DNA of 39,130 bases from Bacteroidales bacterium UBA2714 (GCA_002354035.1 DEKU01000018.1:34715-73844), one strand, 5' to 3'. Positions 1-8,745 are shown, counted from the first letter of the stretch. Notes: a model not told the origin generated them from the sequence alone. Translations and numbers: made by a program.

Positions 1-39
1 GGGGTGGGGACGGAGGGGATGGCTGGGTGGGGGTGAGGG

Positions 40-1209
40 CTATTGCAATGCGTTGCTGATGCGGGTCATGCACTCTTCCAGTACGGAGCGCGGGCATCCC
101 ACGTTGAGCCGGAAACGGCAGCGGTAGTCTTTGCCTCCGAAGGTGGTGCCGTCGTTGAGGGCGACGCGTGCAGTGTTGATGAGGCGGTCTTTCAGCTCGT
201 CGTGGGTGAGGCCCATGTCGCTGAAGTCGAGCCATGCCAGGTAGGAGGCTTCGGGCAGGATGGCCCGGACGGCGGGCAGGTGGCTGGCAAGGTAGTCGCG
301 CAGGTACTGGATGTTGCCTTCGAGGTAGCGCAGCAGTTGTGAGAGCCATTCTTCGCCTTGGCTGAAGGCGGCTTCGGCTCCGACGTAGGCAAAGATGTTG
401 CCGCCGGCAACTTCGTAGCCGTCCAGATAGCCGAAGAACCGTTTGCGCAGCGAGGGGTTGGGGCAGTAGCATACGGAGCTGCCCAGCCCGGCCATGTTGA
501 AGGTTTTGCTGGGGGCAATGAAGGTGATGGAGATGTCTTTGGCGTGCTGGCTGACGGTGCTGAAGCTTACGTGCTGGTGGCCGGCGAGGGTCATGTCGGC
601 GTGTATTTCGTCGGATATCACGTTCACATTGTTGCGGTAGCAGATGTCGGCCAGCCGTTTCAGCACTTCTTCGCCCCATACGGTGCCCCCGGGGTTGTGG
701 GGGTTGCTGAGGATGAGCCAGCGGCATTGGCGGGCGCGCCATTCGAGGTCTTCGAAGTCAATGGCGAACCGACCGTCGGCTATTTTCAGGGGGCTGCATA
801 CCAGCTGGCGGTGGCCGCTTTGGGGCAGTTGGAGGAAGGGTGGATAGACGGGTGTTGTGACCAGGACGCCGTCGCCCGGTTCGGTGAGGGCTTGGAGCAC
901 GAAGGAGATGCCTGAGACGATGCCTGGGATGAAGTGAAGCTCGTCGCGCGAGGTTTCGATTTTGTAGTGGTTGCGCAGCCAGTTGGTCACGGATTGCCAG
1001 TAGCTGTCGGGGGGCCAGGCGTAGCCCAGCACTTCGTGGCTGCAGCGTTGCCGCAGGGCGTCCATGATGAAGTCGGGTGTGCGGAAGTCCATGTCGGCCA
1101 CCCACATGGGCAGAAGGTCGTCGCGGCCGAAGAAATGGCTGAGTCCATCGTGTTTTACGCAGTCTGTTCCCTTGCGGGGGATTATCTCATCGAAGTTGTA
1201 TTGTTTCAC
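40..1209 (-). CDS. PatB/MalY-family PLP-dependent C-S lyase (aminotransferase class I fold)
   Basis: 389-residue fold-type I PLP enzyme. The N-terminal motif LLPMWVADMDF and an early substrate-binding stretch are typical of the MalY/PatB branch, which cleaves cystathionine or other cysteine S-conjugates to a thiol, pyruvate and ammonia in the cytoplasm. SNPHNPGG is the conserved Asn/Pro motif near the cofactor. APSKTFNMAGLGSS carries the Schiff-base lysine (about residue 233). Length is normal for the family. The ATG start gives MKQYNFDEIIPRKGTD, the usual beginning. It lies 65 nt downstream of nadB on the same strand with no promoter box between, so co-transcription is likely. A C-rich, G-poor tail follows the stop on the transcript. 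Whether the physiological role is methionine synthesis or cysteine-conjugate breakdown cannot be told from sequence. Confidence 0.9.
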   Translation of the reverse strand: MKQYNFDEIIPRKGTDCVKHDGLSHFFGRDDLLPMWVADMDFRTPDFIMDALRQRCSHEVLGYAWPPDSYWQSVTNWLRNHYKIETSRDELHFIPGIVSGISFVLQALTEPGDGVLVTTPVYPPFLQLPQSGHRQLVCSPLKIADGRFAIDFEDLEWRARQCRWLILSNPHNPGGTVWGEEVLKRLADICYRNNVNVISDEIHADMTLAGHQHVSFSTVSQHAKDISITFIAPSKTFNMAGLGSSVCYCPNPSLRKRFFGYLDGYEVAGGNIFAYVGAEAAFSQGEEWLSQLLRYLEGNIQYLRDYLASHLPAVRAILPEASYLAWLDFSDMGLTHDELKDRLINTARVALNDGTTFGGKDYRCRFRLNVGCPRSVLEECMTRISNALQ

Positions 1210-1274
1210 GACTGTAGTTGTATTAGGTTGTTCGGGAGTGAACTGAGAGGTTGGCCAACGGCGGGGTCTCTGGT

Positions 1275-2858
1275 TCAGCTACGGATGTTTTTGCTATTGT
1301 TGAGGAGGTCGATAGAGTAGTGGAGTCCCACGTTTTCGCGTCTGGCCCGTGCCATTTTGATAATCAGGTAGGCGCAGGCTATGAGGTTGCGCAGTTCGCT
1401 CAGCTCTTCGGTGAGGACGGAGCGGTTGTAGAGGTCTTCGGTTTCGCGGAATATGAGGTTGAGGCGGTCGAAGGCGCGTTGCAGCCGGAGGTCGCTTCGG
1501 ACGATTCCGACATAGTTCCACATCAGTTCCTGTAGTTCGCGTTTGGTTTGGGTGATGAGGACCATCTCTTCGTTGAGGACCATTCCCTCGGAGTTCCAGT
1601 CGGGCACTTGGTGGCATATCTCGAGGTCTTTCACCCGCTCGATGGCGCTCATGGCGGCATTGTGGGCATAGACTACGGCTTCGAGCAGCGAGTTGCTGGC
1701 CAAGCGGTTGCCGCCGTGGAGGCCGGTGCAGGAGCATTCGCCTGCGGCGTAGAGGTGGTGGATGGATGATTCGCCGTTTTTGTTCACCTTGATACCGCCG
1801 CATTGGTAGTGGGCGGCGGGCCTGATGGGGATCATGTCTTTGGTGATGTTGATGCCCAGCTCGAGGCATTTGGCATAGATGGTGGGGAAGCCGTTGATGA
1901 GTTCGTTTTTCTCAATGCCACGGGCATCAAGGTAGAGGTGGTCGACACCGGCTATCTTCATTTCGTTGTCGATGGCGCGGGCCACTATGTCGCGAGGGGC
2001 AAGCGAGAGGCGTTTGTCGTATTTGTGCATGAACTCGTTGCCCTTGAAGTCTTTGAGTATGGCACCGGCGCCACGCATGGCTTCGGTGATGAGGAAGGCG
2101 GGTTTCTCGGCGGGGTTGTACAGTGAGGTGGGGTGGAATTGCATGAATTCCAAGTCGCTCAGCACTCCGCGGGCGCGGTGGACCATGGCCACGCCGTCGC
2201 CGGTGGAGATGATGGGGGTGGTGGTGGTGGTGTAGACGTTGCCCATGCCGCCAGTGGCCAGGAGGGTGACTTTGGCCAAGTAGGTGTCAATCTGGTTGGT
2301 TTGGCAGTCGAGGGCGTAAACTCCGTAGCACTCGATGTCGGGTGTGTGCTTTGTGACGCGCTGCCCCAAGTGGTGTTGGGTGATGATGTCGATGGCAAAC
2401 TGGTGTTCCTTCAGCTCGATGTTGGGGTGGTTGTGGACGGCTTCGAGCAGTCCCCGTTCGATTTCGGCACCGGTGTTGTCCTTGTGGTGAAGGATGCGGA
2501 ATTCGGAGTGGCCGCCTTCGCGGTGCAGGTCGAAACGGTCGCCGGCCCTGCTTTTGTCGAAATTGACCCCATATTGCACCAGTTCGCGGATGCGGTCGGG
2601 GGCTTCGCGGATGGTCATTTCCACCACCTCGCGGTCGCAGATGCCGTCGCCGGCAATCAGCGTGTCCTGAATGTGTTTGTCAAAGCTGTCGCTGTCGTAC
2701 ATGACGGCGGCTATTCCGCCCTGGGCATATCGGGTAGAGCCCTCGGCAGCTTCGCCTTTGCAAAGGATGCATACTTTGCCGTAAGGGGCTACTTTCAGTG
2801 CATAGCTCAGCCCCGCAATCCCCGACCCAATGACCAGGAAATCGACTTCGTGTCTCAT
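1275..2858 (-). CDS. nadB: L-aspartate oxidase
   Basis: 527-residue FAD-dependent oxidase that converts L-aspartate to iminoaspartate, the first step of de novo NAD synthesis. It is cytoplasmic and works with quinolinate synthase NadA. Visible features are the N-terminal dinucleotide motif VIGSGIAGLSYAL, the STRYAQGGIAAV stretch, FMQFHPTSLY in the active-site region, and the C-terminal AAGECSCTGLHGGNRLASNS flavin/substrate motif. The C-terminal helical domain is complete. Length is typical. Neither nadA nor nadC is in the window, so the pathway genes are not fully clustered here. The succinate dehydrogenase/fumarate reductase flavoprotein is the related alternative. The LHGGNRLASNSLLE motif, the length and the absence of partner subunits favour NadB. 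Confidence 0.95.
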   Translation of the reverse strand: MRHEVDFLVIGSGIAGLSYALKVAPYGKVCILCKGEAAEGSTRYAQGGIAAVMYDSDSFDKHIQDTLIAGDGICDREVVEMTIREAPDRIRELVQYGVNFDKSRAGDRFDLHREGGHSEFRILHHKDNTGAEIERGLLEAVHNHPNIELKEHQFAIDIITQHHLGQRVTKHTPDIECYGVYALDCQTNQIDTYLAKVTLLATGGMGNVYTTTTTPIISTGDGVAMVHRARGVLSDLEFMQFHPTSLYNPAEKPAFLITEAMRGAGAILKDFKGNEFMHKYDKRLSLAPRDIVARAIDNEMKIAGVDHLYLDARGIEKNELINGFPTIYAKCLELGINITKDMIPIRPAAHYQCGGIKVNKNGESSIHHLYAAGECSCTGLHGGNRLASNSLLEAVVYAHNAAMSAIERVKDLEICHQVPDWNSEGMVLNEEMVLITQTKRELQELMWNYVGIVRSDLRLQRAFDRLNLIFRETEDLYNRSVLTEELSELRNLIACAYLIIKMARARRENVGLHYSIDLLNNSKNIRS

Positions 2859-2885
2859 GGTGTATGTGACTATTCGGCGGGGAGT

Positions 2886-3326
2886 TTATATGTTTTTAAT
2901 CATGGGAGGCAGGTAGAAGGCCGCAATGATCATGGCCACAACCGCGAGAATCAATAAGATGGTGAGCAGGGAGGTGGAGTATTTCCACATCTTCTGAGTT
3001 TCGCGCAAAAACTCTACGGTAGGATAGATTTCTTGAGTGGCCTTGAGCTCCTTGGCCATACGAACGGCGCGACGCATGTAGACAATCGTGGGAACAAGGA
3101 CTGCGGCCAGCAGCATCAAAGCCAGGCCACCCATGCCCAAGAGGTTGTCCAAATAGAACGGGGTGTCCTCGTCGAGTTGTGCACTTATGAAAAGAAGTGC
3201 AATGCCAATGATTGTCAGAAACAGCATGCCGATAACGCCAAGAATGGAAAATGCATTCATTTTGTTACCAATGCGGGCTACGTACATCTTGCTATTTTTC
3301 AACAGCATAATTTCATTTTCTTCCAT
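2886..3326 (-). CDS. Small membrane protein, three predicted TM helices, function unknown
   Basis: 146 residues. Three hydrophobic segments are visible: about residues 26-48 (FSILGVIGMLFLTIIGIALL), 65-85 (GLALMLLAAVLVPTIVYM) and 118-140 (TSLLTILLILAVVAMIIAAF). A basic, helical cytoplasmic loop lies between the second and third. I do not recognise the family and see no catalytic motif. The start is supported by a promoter -7 box (TATATTTGC, minus strand 3350-3358) about 24 nt upstream of the ATG. It ends 27 nt before nadB on the same strand and may be the first gene of a transcript with nadB and the C-S lyase. This neighbourhood does not by itself suggest a role in NAD synthesis. Confidence 0.8.
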   Translation of the reverse strand: MEENEIMLLKNSKMYVARIGNKMNAFSILGVIGMLFLTIIGIALLFISAQLDEDTPFYLDNLLGMGGLALMLLAAVLVPTIVYMRRAVRMAKELKATQEIYPTVEFLRETQKMWKYSTSLLTILLILAVVAMIIAAFYLPPMIKNI

Positions 3327-3349
3327 GGTGGACTTTTTTTATTGTATCT

Positions 3350-3358
3350 GCAAATATA
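3350..3358 (-). promoter_or_regulatory. Bacteroidetes -7 box upstream of the small membrane protein
   Basis: TATATTTGC on the minus strand matches the Bacteroidetes sigma-ABfr -7 consensus TAnnTTTG. It lies 24 nt upstream of the ATG at 3326. An A/T-rich tract lies upstream. No convincing -33 TTTG box was picked. Confidence 0.55.
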
Positions 3359-3696
3359 GCATTTTTTTTAATTGTAAAAGAAAAAAAAGTTCACATTCCT
3401 TCTTTTTTAACCTATCACAATGTCGTCTGTACATGATTTCATTGTCCCGTCACTCAGACAAGGCTGTAGCATCATGGCCCCGTGCCGTGGGGCATGACCT
3501 CCAGACGGCAGAGTGTGGGTTAAACTCCAGATTGCTACAAAATTGAAATGTCGTTTCCTGAATCTCGGGAGGTCTGAAGGGTTGAATAGGTGATAGTTGA
3601 AGGCGGAATGCCATGCTATGAGGTGAGGTGTTGCGGCATCTCCGCAATGGCTTTTTGCTTCTATTCAGACTTTTTTTCGTACTTTTGCATCTCGAA
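3359..3696. other. Divergent intergenic region, no gene seen
   Basis: About 340 nt between a minus-strand membrane protein and the plus-strand histidine kinase. It contains the two divergent promoters and a short inverted repeat, CATGGCCCC (3473-3481) with GGGGCATG (3489-3496), of unknown role. Open frames here are short and overlap the flanking genes. None has a credible start or family signature. Confidence 0.6.
3652..3688 (+). promoter_or_regulatory. Promoter of the histidine kinase operon
   Basis: -33-like TTTTTGC at 3652-3658 and -7 box TACTTTTGC at 3680-3688, a good match to the Bacteroidetes consensus. The ATG chosen for the kinase is at 3697, so the transcript would have almost no leader. 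This rules out the upstream in-frame start at 3628, which lies before the promoter. Confidence 0.7.
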
Positions 3697-5898
3697 ATGA
3701 AACGCTTGATAAGGCATATATTTATAATGATGGCCATGCTGTCGTTCGTCGCAGGGTGCAGCTCCGGTGGCTCCGATGGCAAGGTCGATTTGCGTCTCCG
3801 TGCCCGGGTGGACCGCCTCAATAAGGAGGCCTTCATGAATAGGTTCGACAATCCACATCTGACCATTGCCTATTCCTACCGGTCGATAGGCCTTTTGCGT
3901 GATTCGTTGCCCGACTATAGCGATGGGCTGCTGAGGGCTTATAACAACCTGGCCTTTGGATATTATATTTTGGCGGAGCACGACTCGACAGCGTTGTATA
4001 CCGACAGCGTGATAGCGATAGCGGCGCAGCTGCCCGGCAAATGGCTCAGCGCGCGGCAACGCAATACCGAGGTCGAAAGGGTCATAGCCCAACTGATGCA
4101 AGTCCGCTTGCTCCAACGCAGCTGCCGCATTGCCGACTCGTACCAGCTGCTGTATGACATCAACCAGTCGAAAGTGCTGAATCATCAACCCAACAACTAC
4201 CTCTATTCCTTTGCCCAGATGGAATACTATATCACCTCGCTGACGCTGAACTATCATTATAGGAACAGTGCGGTCGCCTCTTCGTCGGGCACCACACTCT
4301 CTTCCGACACGAAAGATGCCATGAGGGGCTTGCTGGCCGAGGTGGAGCAGGCCCGTCAGAACCTGAAATGCGACTATGCGGAAGATATGTCACTCAACTA
4401 TGCCTTGGCGCACAGCTACTACCGCTTGGCAGCAGCCTCGAAAAGCGACCCCTTTCTGCTGGGCAAATCCTATGACTATCTCACTGCCAACGCCAAGATG
4501 CTGGCCCGTCCGGGACAATATTGCATCTACCATTTGGCCAATGTGTTCCAGCTGCAAGCCTTCATCGCCGCCGACACCAACATCCTCCGCGACACCTACA
4601 TCAGCCACCCCCGCTGTAGCGCCAAACTGCAGAAACTCATGCAGGCTACCCAAAGCATATACCTGACAGACACCACCCTGGCAGCCCCTGCATACGGATT
4701 GAACATGTTCCGTGTGTCGACCGACCTCTTCTTCCAGACCGTCGACCCCTATCAGCACCTCGGCGCCGTGGTGGCTGCCGCCGAATACTGCCTGCATGTA
4801 GGCGCCATCGACCAGGCCGACCAATACTACACCATGGCATTGGAGGACAACACCTGGCACGACGGCATGGCACCCAAATTCGAGTCCATGCTCTACGATG
4901 GACTGATAAGAATGGGCTACACCTCCTCGGCCGAAGTGAATGCGCAGTGGTATGCGCGCGAAATGGAACTGCTCGACCTCATCAACCGGAACGAAAGCGC
5001 CGACCTCATGCTACAGGACCGTCTCTTCCGGTCCGAGACGCGCAACCGCTACTACATCGTCGCCATAACCGTAGGCTCCCTGTTCCTCATCCTGCTCGTC
5101 TCGCTCGTGCTGCTGCTGCGGCGGCGCTCAAAAGTGCTCAAGCGCGAGAAACAAGCCCTTTACCAAGCCAAGAAACAAGACATCGAGCGTATAGCCAACG
5201 TCGAGACATGCCTCTCCGTCATGCGGCACGACATAAACCCCTTCCTCTCCTTCCTCACGCGGAAGAATCTCGACCCCGACATGCGGCAGGAAGTGCTCGA
5301 CCAACTGCTGCGCACCTTCTCCAACATCAAGAACTGGACCAACCTCTCCATCCCCGCCGGACTCCAGTTCCAGCCCTCCACATTCCCCCTGTCCGAAGTG
5401 TTCGACAGCGTCGGAGCCTCCTGCGCCCGGCTCAACCCCCAAGTCCAACTCATCCTCCACCCCACAACCCTCAAAGTGCAAGGCGACCGCCAGCTGACCG
5501 AAATCCTGCTGCGAAACCTCGTGAACAACGCCCTACAGCACACCCCCCACGGCAAAGTGACAGTCAGTGCCGAAATCCACGCCGACGACCAGCGCTTCGT
5601 CCACATCCAAGTCCACGACACCGGCACCGGCATGGACGCCGAAACACTCGAAAACCTCTTCCGGGCCGACAAGAAAATGCAGACACCCACCGACCCCTCC
5701 GCCCCCCACGGCACTGGCTTCGGACTGATACTATGCCGTTACATCATCAAACGCCACGACGACAACACCCTGCGCGGCTGCCGTATATGGGCGGAAAGCG
5801 AGCCAAACCGGGGAAGCACCTTCCACTTCCTGTTGGCCCGAGGCGACAACACAGACTCTCGGCCCGACCCCCAGACCAAAGACAAGAATACCCACTGA
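3697..5898 (+). CDS. TPR-containing sensor histidine kinase, probably membrane-anchored
   Basis: 733 residues from the ATG just downstream of a promoter box. The N-terminus MKRLIRHIFIMMAMLSFVAGC looks like a lipoprotein signal with Cys21. A long helical, TPR-like sensory region of about 430 residues follows and should lie in the periplasm. One TM helix sits near residues 450-470 (YYIVAITVGSLFLILL) before a basic, coiled-coil linker. The kinase core shows the H-box MRHDINPF (phospho-acceptor His511), N-box LRNLVNNALQHT, G1 DTGTGM and G2 HGTGFGL of a HATPase_c domain. It autophosphorylates and should pass phosphate to the response regulator whose ATG lies 8 nt past this stop. The pairing is strong and the signal is unknown. 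A lipobox and a downstream TM helix in one kinase is odd, so the lipidation is uncertain. Confidence 0.88.
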   Translation: MKRLIRHIFIMMAMLSFVAGCSSGGSDGKVDLRLRARVDRLNKEAFMNRFDNPHLTIAYSYRSIGLLRDSLPDYSDGLLRAYNNLAFGYYILAEHDSTALYTDSVIAIAAQLPGKWLSARQRNTEVERVIAQLMQVRLLQRSCRIADSYQLLYDINQSKVLNHQPNNYLYSFAQMEYYITSLTLNYHYRNSAVASSSGTTLSSDTKDAMRGLLAEVEQARQNLKCDYAEDMSLNYALAHSYYRLAAASKSDPFLLGKSYDYLTANAKMLARPGQYCIYHLANVFQLQAFIAADTNILRDTYISHPRCSAKLQKLMQATQSIYLTDTTLAAPAYGLNMFRVSTDLFFQTVDPYQHLGAVVAAAEYCLHVGAIDQADQYYTMALEDNTWHDGMAPKFESMLYDGLIRMGYTSSAEVNAQWYAREMELLDLINRNESADLMLQDRLFRSETRNRYYIVAITVGSLFLILLVSLVLLLRRRSKVLKREKQALYQAKKQDIERIANVETCLSVMRHDINPFLSFLTRKNLDPDMRQEVLDQLLRTFSNIKNWTNLSIPAGLQFQPSTFPLSEVFDSVGASCARLNPQVQLILHPTTLKVQGDRQLTEILLRNLVNNALQHTPHGKVTVSAEIHADDQRFVHIQVHDTGTGMDAETLENLFRADKKMQTPTDPSAPHGTGFGLILCRYIIKRHDDNTLRGCRIWAESEPNRGSTFHFLLARGDNTDSRPDPQTKDKNTH

Positions 5899-5906
5899 TA
5901 AACACA

Positions 5907-6722
5907 ATGCCCATGGAACCCATCAAGATTATCATTGTCGACGACGAACCCATCATCCGCAAAGCCCTCAAGACCGAACTCAACAGCCAACCGGCCACCA
6001 TCGCCTGCGGCATGAACGACGACGGAGAAATCGAATACCGCAGCGTCACCGTGCTCGATACCTACGCTACCGGAGCCCAGCTCATGGCCGCTCTCGACAG
6101 CCCCTCACCACACGAAATGCCAGACTATCTGCTGCTCGACATGGAGTTTCAAGGCGAACCCACAGGAGGCATCTTCCTGGCCGACCGCGTGCGCAAGAAA
6201 TTCCCCAACATCAAAATTGCCATCCTCTCCGGGCGCTTCGACAACCCGCTGCCCAACGAGGGCAATCGCCACGAGCGCATGCTGGAGATTGGGCGCGTGG
6301 TGTTCGAATCGCTCGAACATGGCGCACAAGCCTTTGTAAGCAAAAACGCCGCTGGCGGTTTCTCAGTGGAAAACGTGCTCAGGGCCATCGAATCGCTCGA
6401 AAGGGGCGAGAAATACTACTTCAACTACCCCGTCATGCTCACCCTCAAAGAAGCCGCCGAACTCTTCATAAAGAGTGCCGCCGAATGCCGCAACGACATA
6501 TCCATCAGCGACACAGAGCGGAGTCTGCTGCTCCTCGAAGCCGCCGGCTGCACCGCCTCCGAGATTGCCGCCGCCCTGCACGAAACCGACAAAAACATCC
6601 AGGAACACCAGAAAGACCTTTCCCGCAAACTGGATATTGTCAACAAGTCAGGCGCCCGAATCGCCAAAGCCCTGCAATATGGCCTTATCAATGCCAAAGA
6701 GATTAAATTCCTGAAAAGGTAA
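5907..6722 (+). CDS. LuxR/NarL-type response regulator
   Basis: 271 residues from ATG 5907; a second ATG six nt later is also possible. The receiver domain begins IKIIIVDDEP with the acidic pair, has phospho-acceptor Asp78 in YLLLDMEF, and the conserved Lys in AFVSKN. The receiver is longer than usual, with an insert around residues 25-60 that includes a run of polar residues. The C-terminus holds a LuxR-type helix-turn-helix (LLEAAGCTASEIAAALHETDKNIQEHQKDLSRKL), which binds DNA. It follows the histidine kinase by 8 nt, so the two form one operon and a cognate two-component pair. The frame is open far upstream (to 4947), but that part is the kinase gene read out of frame and is not coding here. 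Targets are not evident from this window. Confidence 0.9.
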   Translation: MPMEPIKIIIVDDEPIIRKALKTELNSQPATIACGMNDDGEIEYRSVTVLDTYATGAQLMAALDSPSPHEMPDYLLLDMEFQGEPTGGIFLADRVRKKFPNIKIAILSGRFDNPLPNEGNRHERMLEIGRVVFESLEHGAQAFVSKNAAGGFSVENVLRAIESLERGEKYYFNYPVMLTLKEAAELFIKSAAECRNDISISDTERSLLLLEAAGCTASEIAAALHETDKNIQEHQKDLSRKLDIVNKSGARIAKALQYGLINAKEIKFLKR

Positions 6723-6853
6723 CCCCACTTCCAAACCTCAAAAAAACAAAATCCACACCCCGATTCACGCCAAAACAACAAGGCGGCGCACCCTGTTGTA
6801 TCCAAAATAAAAGACACTGGCACAGGCATTCACAATAAATAGTAAAAAAATAT

Positions 6854-6885
6854 TTTGCCAATTGAGAAAATCTTCGTACTTTTGC
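6854..6885 (+). promoter_or_regulatory. tRNA-Cys promoter
   Basis: -33 TTTG at 6854-6857 and -7 TACTTTTGC at 6877-6885, 19 nt apart. The box ends 21 nt before the tRNA 5' end, so a short precursor leader is expected. Confidence 0.7.
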
Positions 6886-6906
6886 AATCGCTTTTAAAGG
6901 CAAAAA

Positions 6907-6980
6907 GGTCGTTTGGCCGAGGGGTTAGGCACAGGTCTGCAAAACCTGCTACTCCGGTTCAAATCCGGAAGCGACCTCCA
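6907..6980 (+). tRNA. tRNA-Cys (anticodon GCA)
   Basis: A full cloverleaf can be drawn. The acceptor stem is GGTCGTT (6907-6913) with AGCGACC (6970-6976), including one G-U pair. The anticodon stem CAGGT/ACCTG encloses loop CTGCAAA, so the anticodon is GCA. A T-arm with GGTTCAAATCC follows. The discriminator base is U, as in cysteine tRNAs, and CCA is genomically encoded (6978-6980). Confidence 0.95.
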
Positions 6981-6981
6981 C

Positions 6982-7015
6982 AAGAGAGACTCAAACGGGT
7001 CTCTCTTTTCTTTTG
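6982..7015 (+). terminator. Rho-independent terminator after tRNA-Cys
   Basis: Nine-bp perfect stem AAGAGAGAC (6982-6990) / GTCTCTCTT (6999-7007), 8-nt loop, followed by a T-rich run. It also sits at the 3' end of the convergent flippase gene (stop at 7020), but the T-run favours the plus direction. Confidence 0.8.
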
Positions 7016-7019
7016 CTCC

Positions 7020-8555
7020 TCAACGCTTCTTGCCCACCAGCGGAATCCTGCCAATCAGGGCATTCACCTCGGCCGACACATCCATCCGGGCAATGCCGGC
7101 AACCGCAATCACCGCAAAGCACCCAGTGCGAACCGCAGCCTGCAACACCATGACCCAGAGCGAATCGCCCAAAAGGCCGAACAATGGCGACACCAGCCAA
7201 TCCCAAAGGCAATTCAGTCCAAAGAGGGCCGCAGTGAACAGCAGCACCCACGCCTGCTTGCGGCTGAACAGGCCAACCCCCATCCTGACCCACAGCAGCG
7301 CGAGCAAAGGCGTAAAATAAACCACATAGGCCAGCAGCGTCGCACACGCCGAACCCGTCACTCCCCACATCGGGATAAACCATAAATTCAGCCCTATGGC
7401 CGCAGCCGTGAGCAGCGAAATGAACAACAGCGAGAAAGCGAAATGCTTAGAGAAATTGAGGATATTGGTGGCAATGCTGAGCGTGGAATTCAGTATATTG
7501 GCGATGCCGAGAAAAAGCACCACCCCCATCCCCGAAACATAGTCGGCCCCATTGGGGATAAGTGCAAAGAGGGGGGGCAGATTAATCCAGATAAAGAACA
7601 GCAGCATACAGGCCACCAACAACTGGTGGAGCGACACCTGCCGCCCCAGGCGGTTCACCTCGGCAATATCCCCCGCCGCCACAGCATTGGAGATAATCGG
7701 ACTCGAAATGGCCCCCAGCGAGCGGTAAGGAATCTCCACCACATTGGCAATATAGCAGGCAATAGTGTAGATGCCGGCGGCGGCGAGGCTCTCCTTGGCA
7801 ATAAAGATGGAATTAAACAACTTGATGTTGCCCGCCAGCACAGTTGCAGTCATAAAAAGCGTATACACCCCCACCTCGCGCAGCAGCGCCCCACCCACAA
7901 ACTTCCAGTCGGGACGGAACGAGATACGCCCCAGCGAGAGCAAATAGAAAAAGTCGACCAATGCCGCCACCGCATACGAAGAGCAGAAAAGCACCACAAA
8001 CAAATCGAGCGTGACGACCCTGTAGCCATAAAGCAGATAGGCCGTCAGGTTCAGCACCCGCACCACCACCTCGCGAACAAACTTGGGCAAGGCAATGTGC
8101 AGCAAGACACTGGCATTGGTCTCGAACACAGTCATGTACAGCACAAAGAAAGTGAGGGGCAGCAGCAAGTAGGCATAGTCGACAAGCAAAGGGGCATCCT
8201 CGGCATAATAGTCAACAATGTTGCCCCTGAACACAAAGAACAGCACCGCCAGCACCGAAAACCCCACCAACGGCAGCAGCAGCGTCCAGCCAAAGAAACC
8301 GTGGTCGCGCAGCTCGGGCCTCTCCGGTGTGCGGAACCGGGGATAGAACCGCAGGATAGAGGCATTCGTGCCCAGCTGCGCCAGCCCGGCAAACAGCATG
8401 GCAGCGTCAACCATAACGCGTGTCAGCCCAATCTCCTCCTGGGTCAGCAGGTCCGTCACCACAAAGAAAGTGGTCACAGCCCCTATCAGGACCCCGAGAT
8501 AATTGGCCAATGCGCCCTTGATGCTCTGTTTTGCAATTACTCCCATAGTACTCAT
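7020..8555 (-). CDS. Polysaccharide biosynthesis / flippase-like membrane protein (MATE/Wzx fold)
   Basis: 511 residues with about 12-14 hydrophobic helices throughout. The N-terminus MGVIAKQSIKGALANYLGVLIGAV resembles the Wzx/oligosaccharide-flippase (MOP superfamily) start, and the ARxxQLGTNASILRFYPRF-type stretch after the third helix is common in the Bacteroidetes members. Such proteins flip lipid-linked oligosaccharides across the inner membrane. The ATG at 8555 or the one at 8546 could be used; the second fits the family start better. It is a lone gene. No glycosyltransferase cluster is nearby, so the substrate cannot be guessed. A -7 box (TACCTTTGC) lies about 43 nt upstream on the minus strand. 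Its 3' end faces the tRNA-Cys terminator. Confidence 0.85.
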   Translation of the reverse strand: MSTMGVIAKQSIKGALANYLGVLIGAVTTFFVVTDLLTQEEIGLTRVMVDAAMLFAGLAQLGTNASILRFYPRFRTPERPELRDHGFFGWTLLLPLVGFSVLAVLFFVFRGNIVDYYAEDAPLLVDYAYLLLPLTFFVLYMTVFETNASVLLHIALPKFVREVVVRVLNLTAYLLYGYRVVTLDLFVVLFCSSYAVAALVDFFYLLSLGRISFRPDWKFVGGALLREVGVYTLFMTATVLAGNIKLFNSIFIAKESLAAAGIYTIACYIANVVEIPYRSLGAISSPIISNAVAAGDIAEVNRLGRQVSLHQLLVACMLLFFIWINLPPLFALIPNGADYVSGMGVVLFLGIANILNSTLSIATNILNFSKHFAFSLLFISLLTAAAIGLNLWFIPMWGVTGSACATLLAYVVYFTPLLALLWVRMGVGLFSRKQAWVLLFTAALFGLNCLWDWLVSPLFGLLGDSLWVMVLQAAVRTGCFAVIAVAGIARMDVSAEVNALIGRIPLVGKKR

Positions 8556-8597
8556 TCGGCCTCCGGCGGCTCGGCCGCCACTGGCCCGAAATATTTT

Positions 8598-8606
8598 GCA
8601 AAGGTA
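8598..8606 (-). promoter_or_regulatory. -7 box for the flippase-like gene
   Basis: TACCTTTGC on the minus strand, about 43 nt upstream of the ATG at 8555. It fits TAnnTTTGC. No clear -33 box was found. Confidence 0.5.
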
Positions 8607-8639
8607 CTACATTTTTTTTGATTTTCCAGTCTTTCATTT

Positions 8640-8683
8640 CTATTTATTTTCTATTTTATCTCTATTTATTTTCTATTTTATTT
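8640..8683 (+). repeat. 22-bp tandem duplication, A/T-rich
   Basis: Two adjacent 22-nt copies at 8640-8661 and 8662-8683 starting CTATTTATTTTCTATTTTAT, differing at one position (CT versus TT at the end). The pair lies between the divergent flippase and EF-G paralog promoters. Confidence 0.85.
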
Positions 8684-8698
8684 CCCGAGTAGAAATAA

Positions 8699-8745
8699 AA
8701 TTGAATCCAATTTGTATTCAATTAGAAATAAATTTGTATCTTTGC
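8699..8745 (+). promoter_or_regulatory. Promoter of the EF-G paralog with an overlapping palindrome
   Basis: -33 TTTG (8711-8714) and -7 TATCTTTGC (8737-8745), 22 nt apart. An inverted repeat AATTGAAT (8699-8706) / ATTCAATT (8716-8723) has the -33 box in its spacer, as expected for an operator. TAGAAATAAA also occurs twice, at 8690-8699 and 8723-8732. The 5' leader would be about 105 nt and ends in an A-rich stretch before the ATG. Confidence 0.6.

Noticed and set aside
1..39. G-quadruplex-forming sequence
   Set aside because: The G-runs are on the non-transcribed strand and belong to a wider pattern of C-rich mRNA tails, reported as such.
4947..5906. Upstream extension of the response regulator reading frame
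   Set aside because: It is the kinase gene read out of frame, rich in Arg/Pro/His. The receiver domain begins at 5907.
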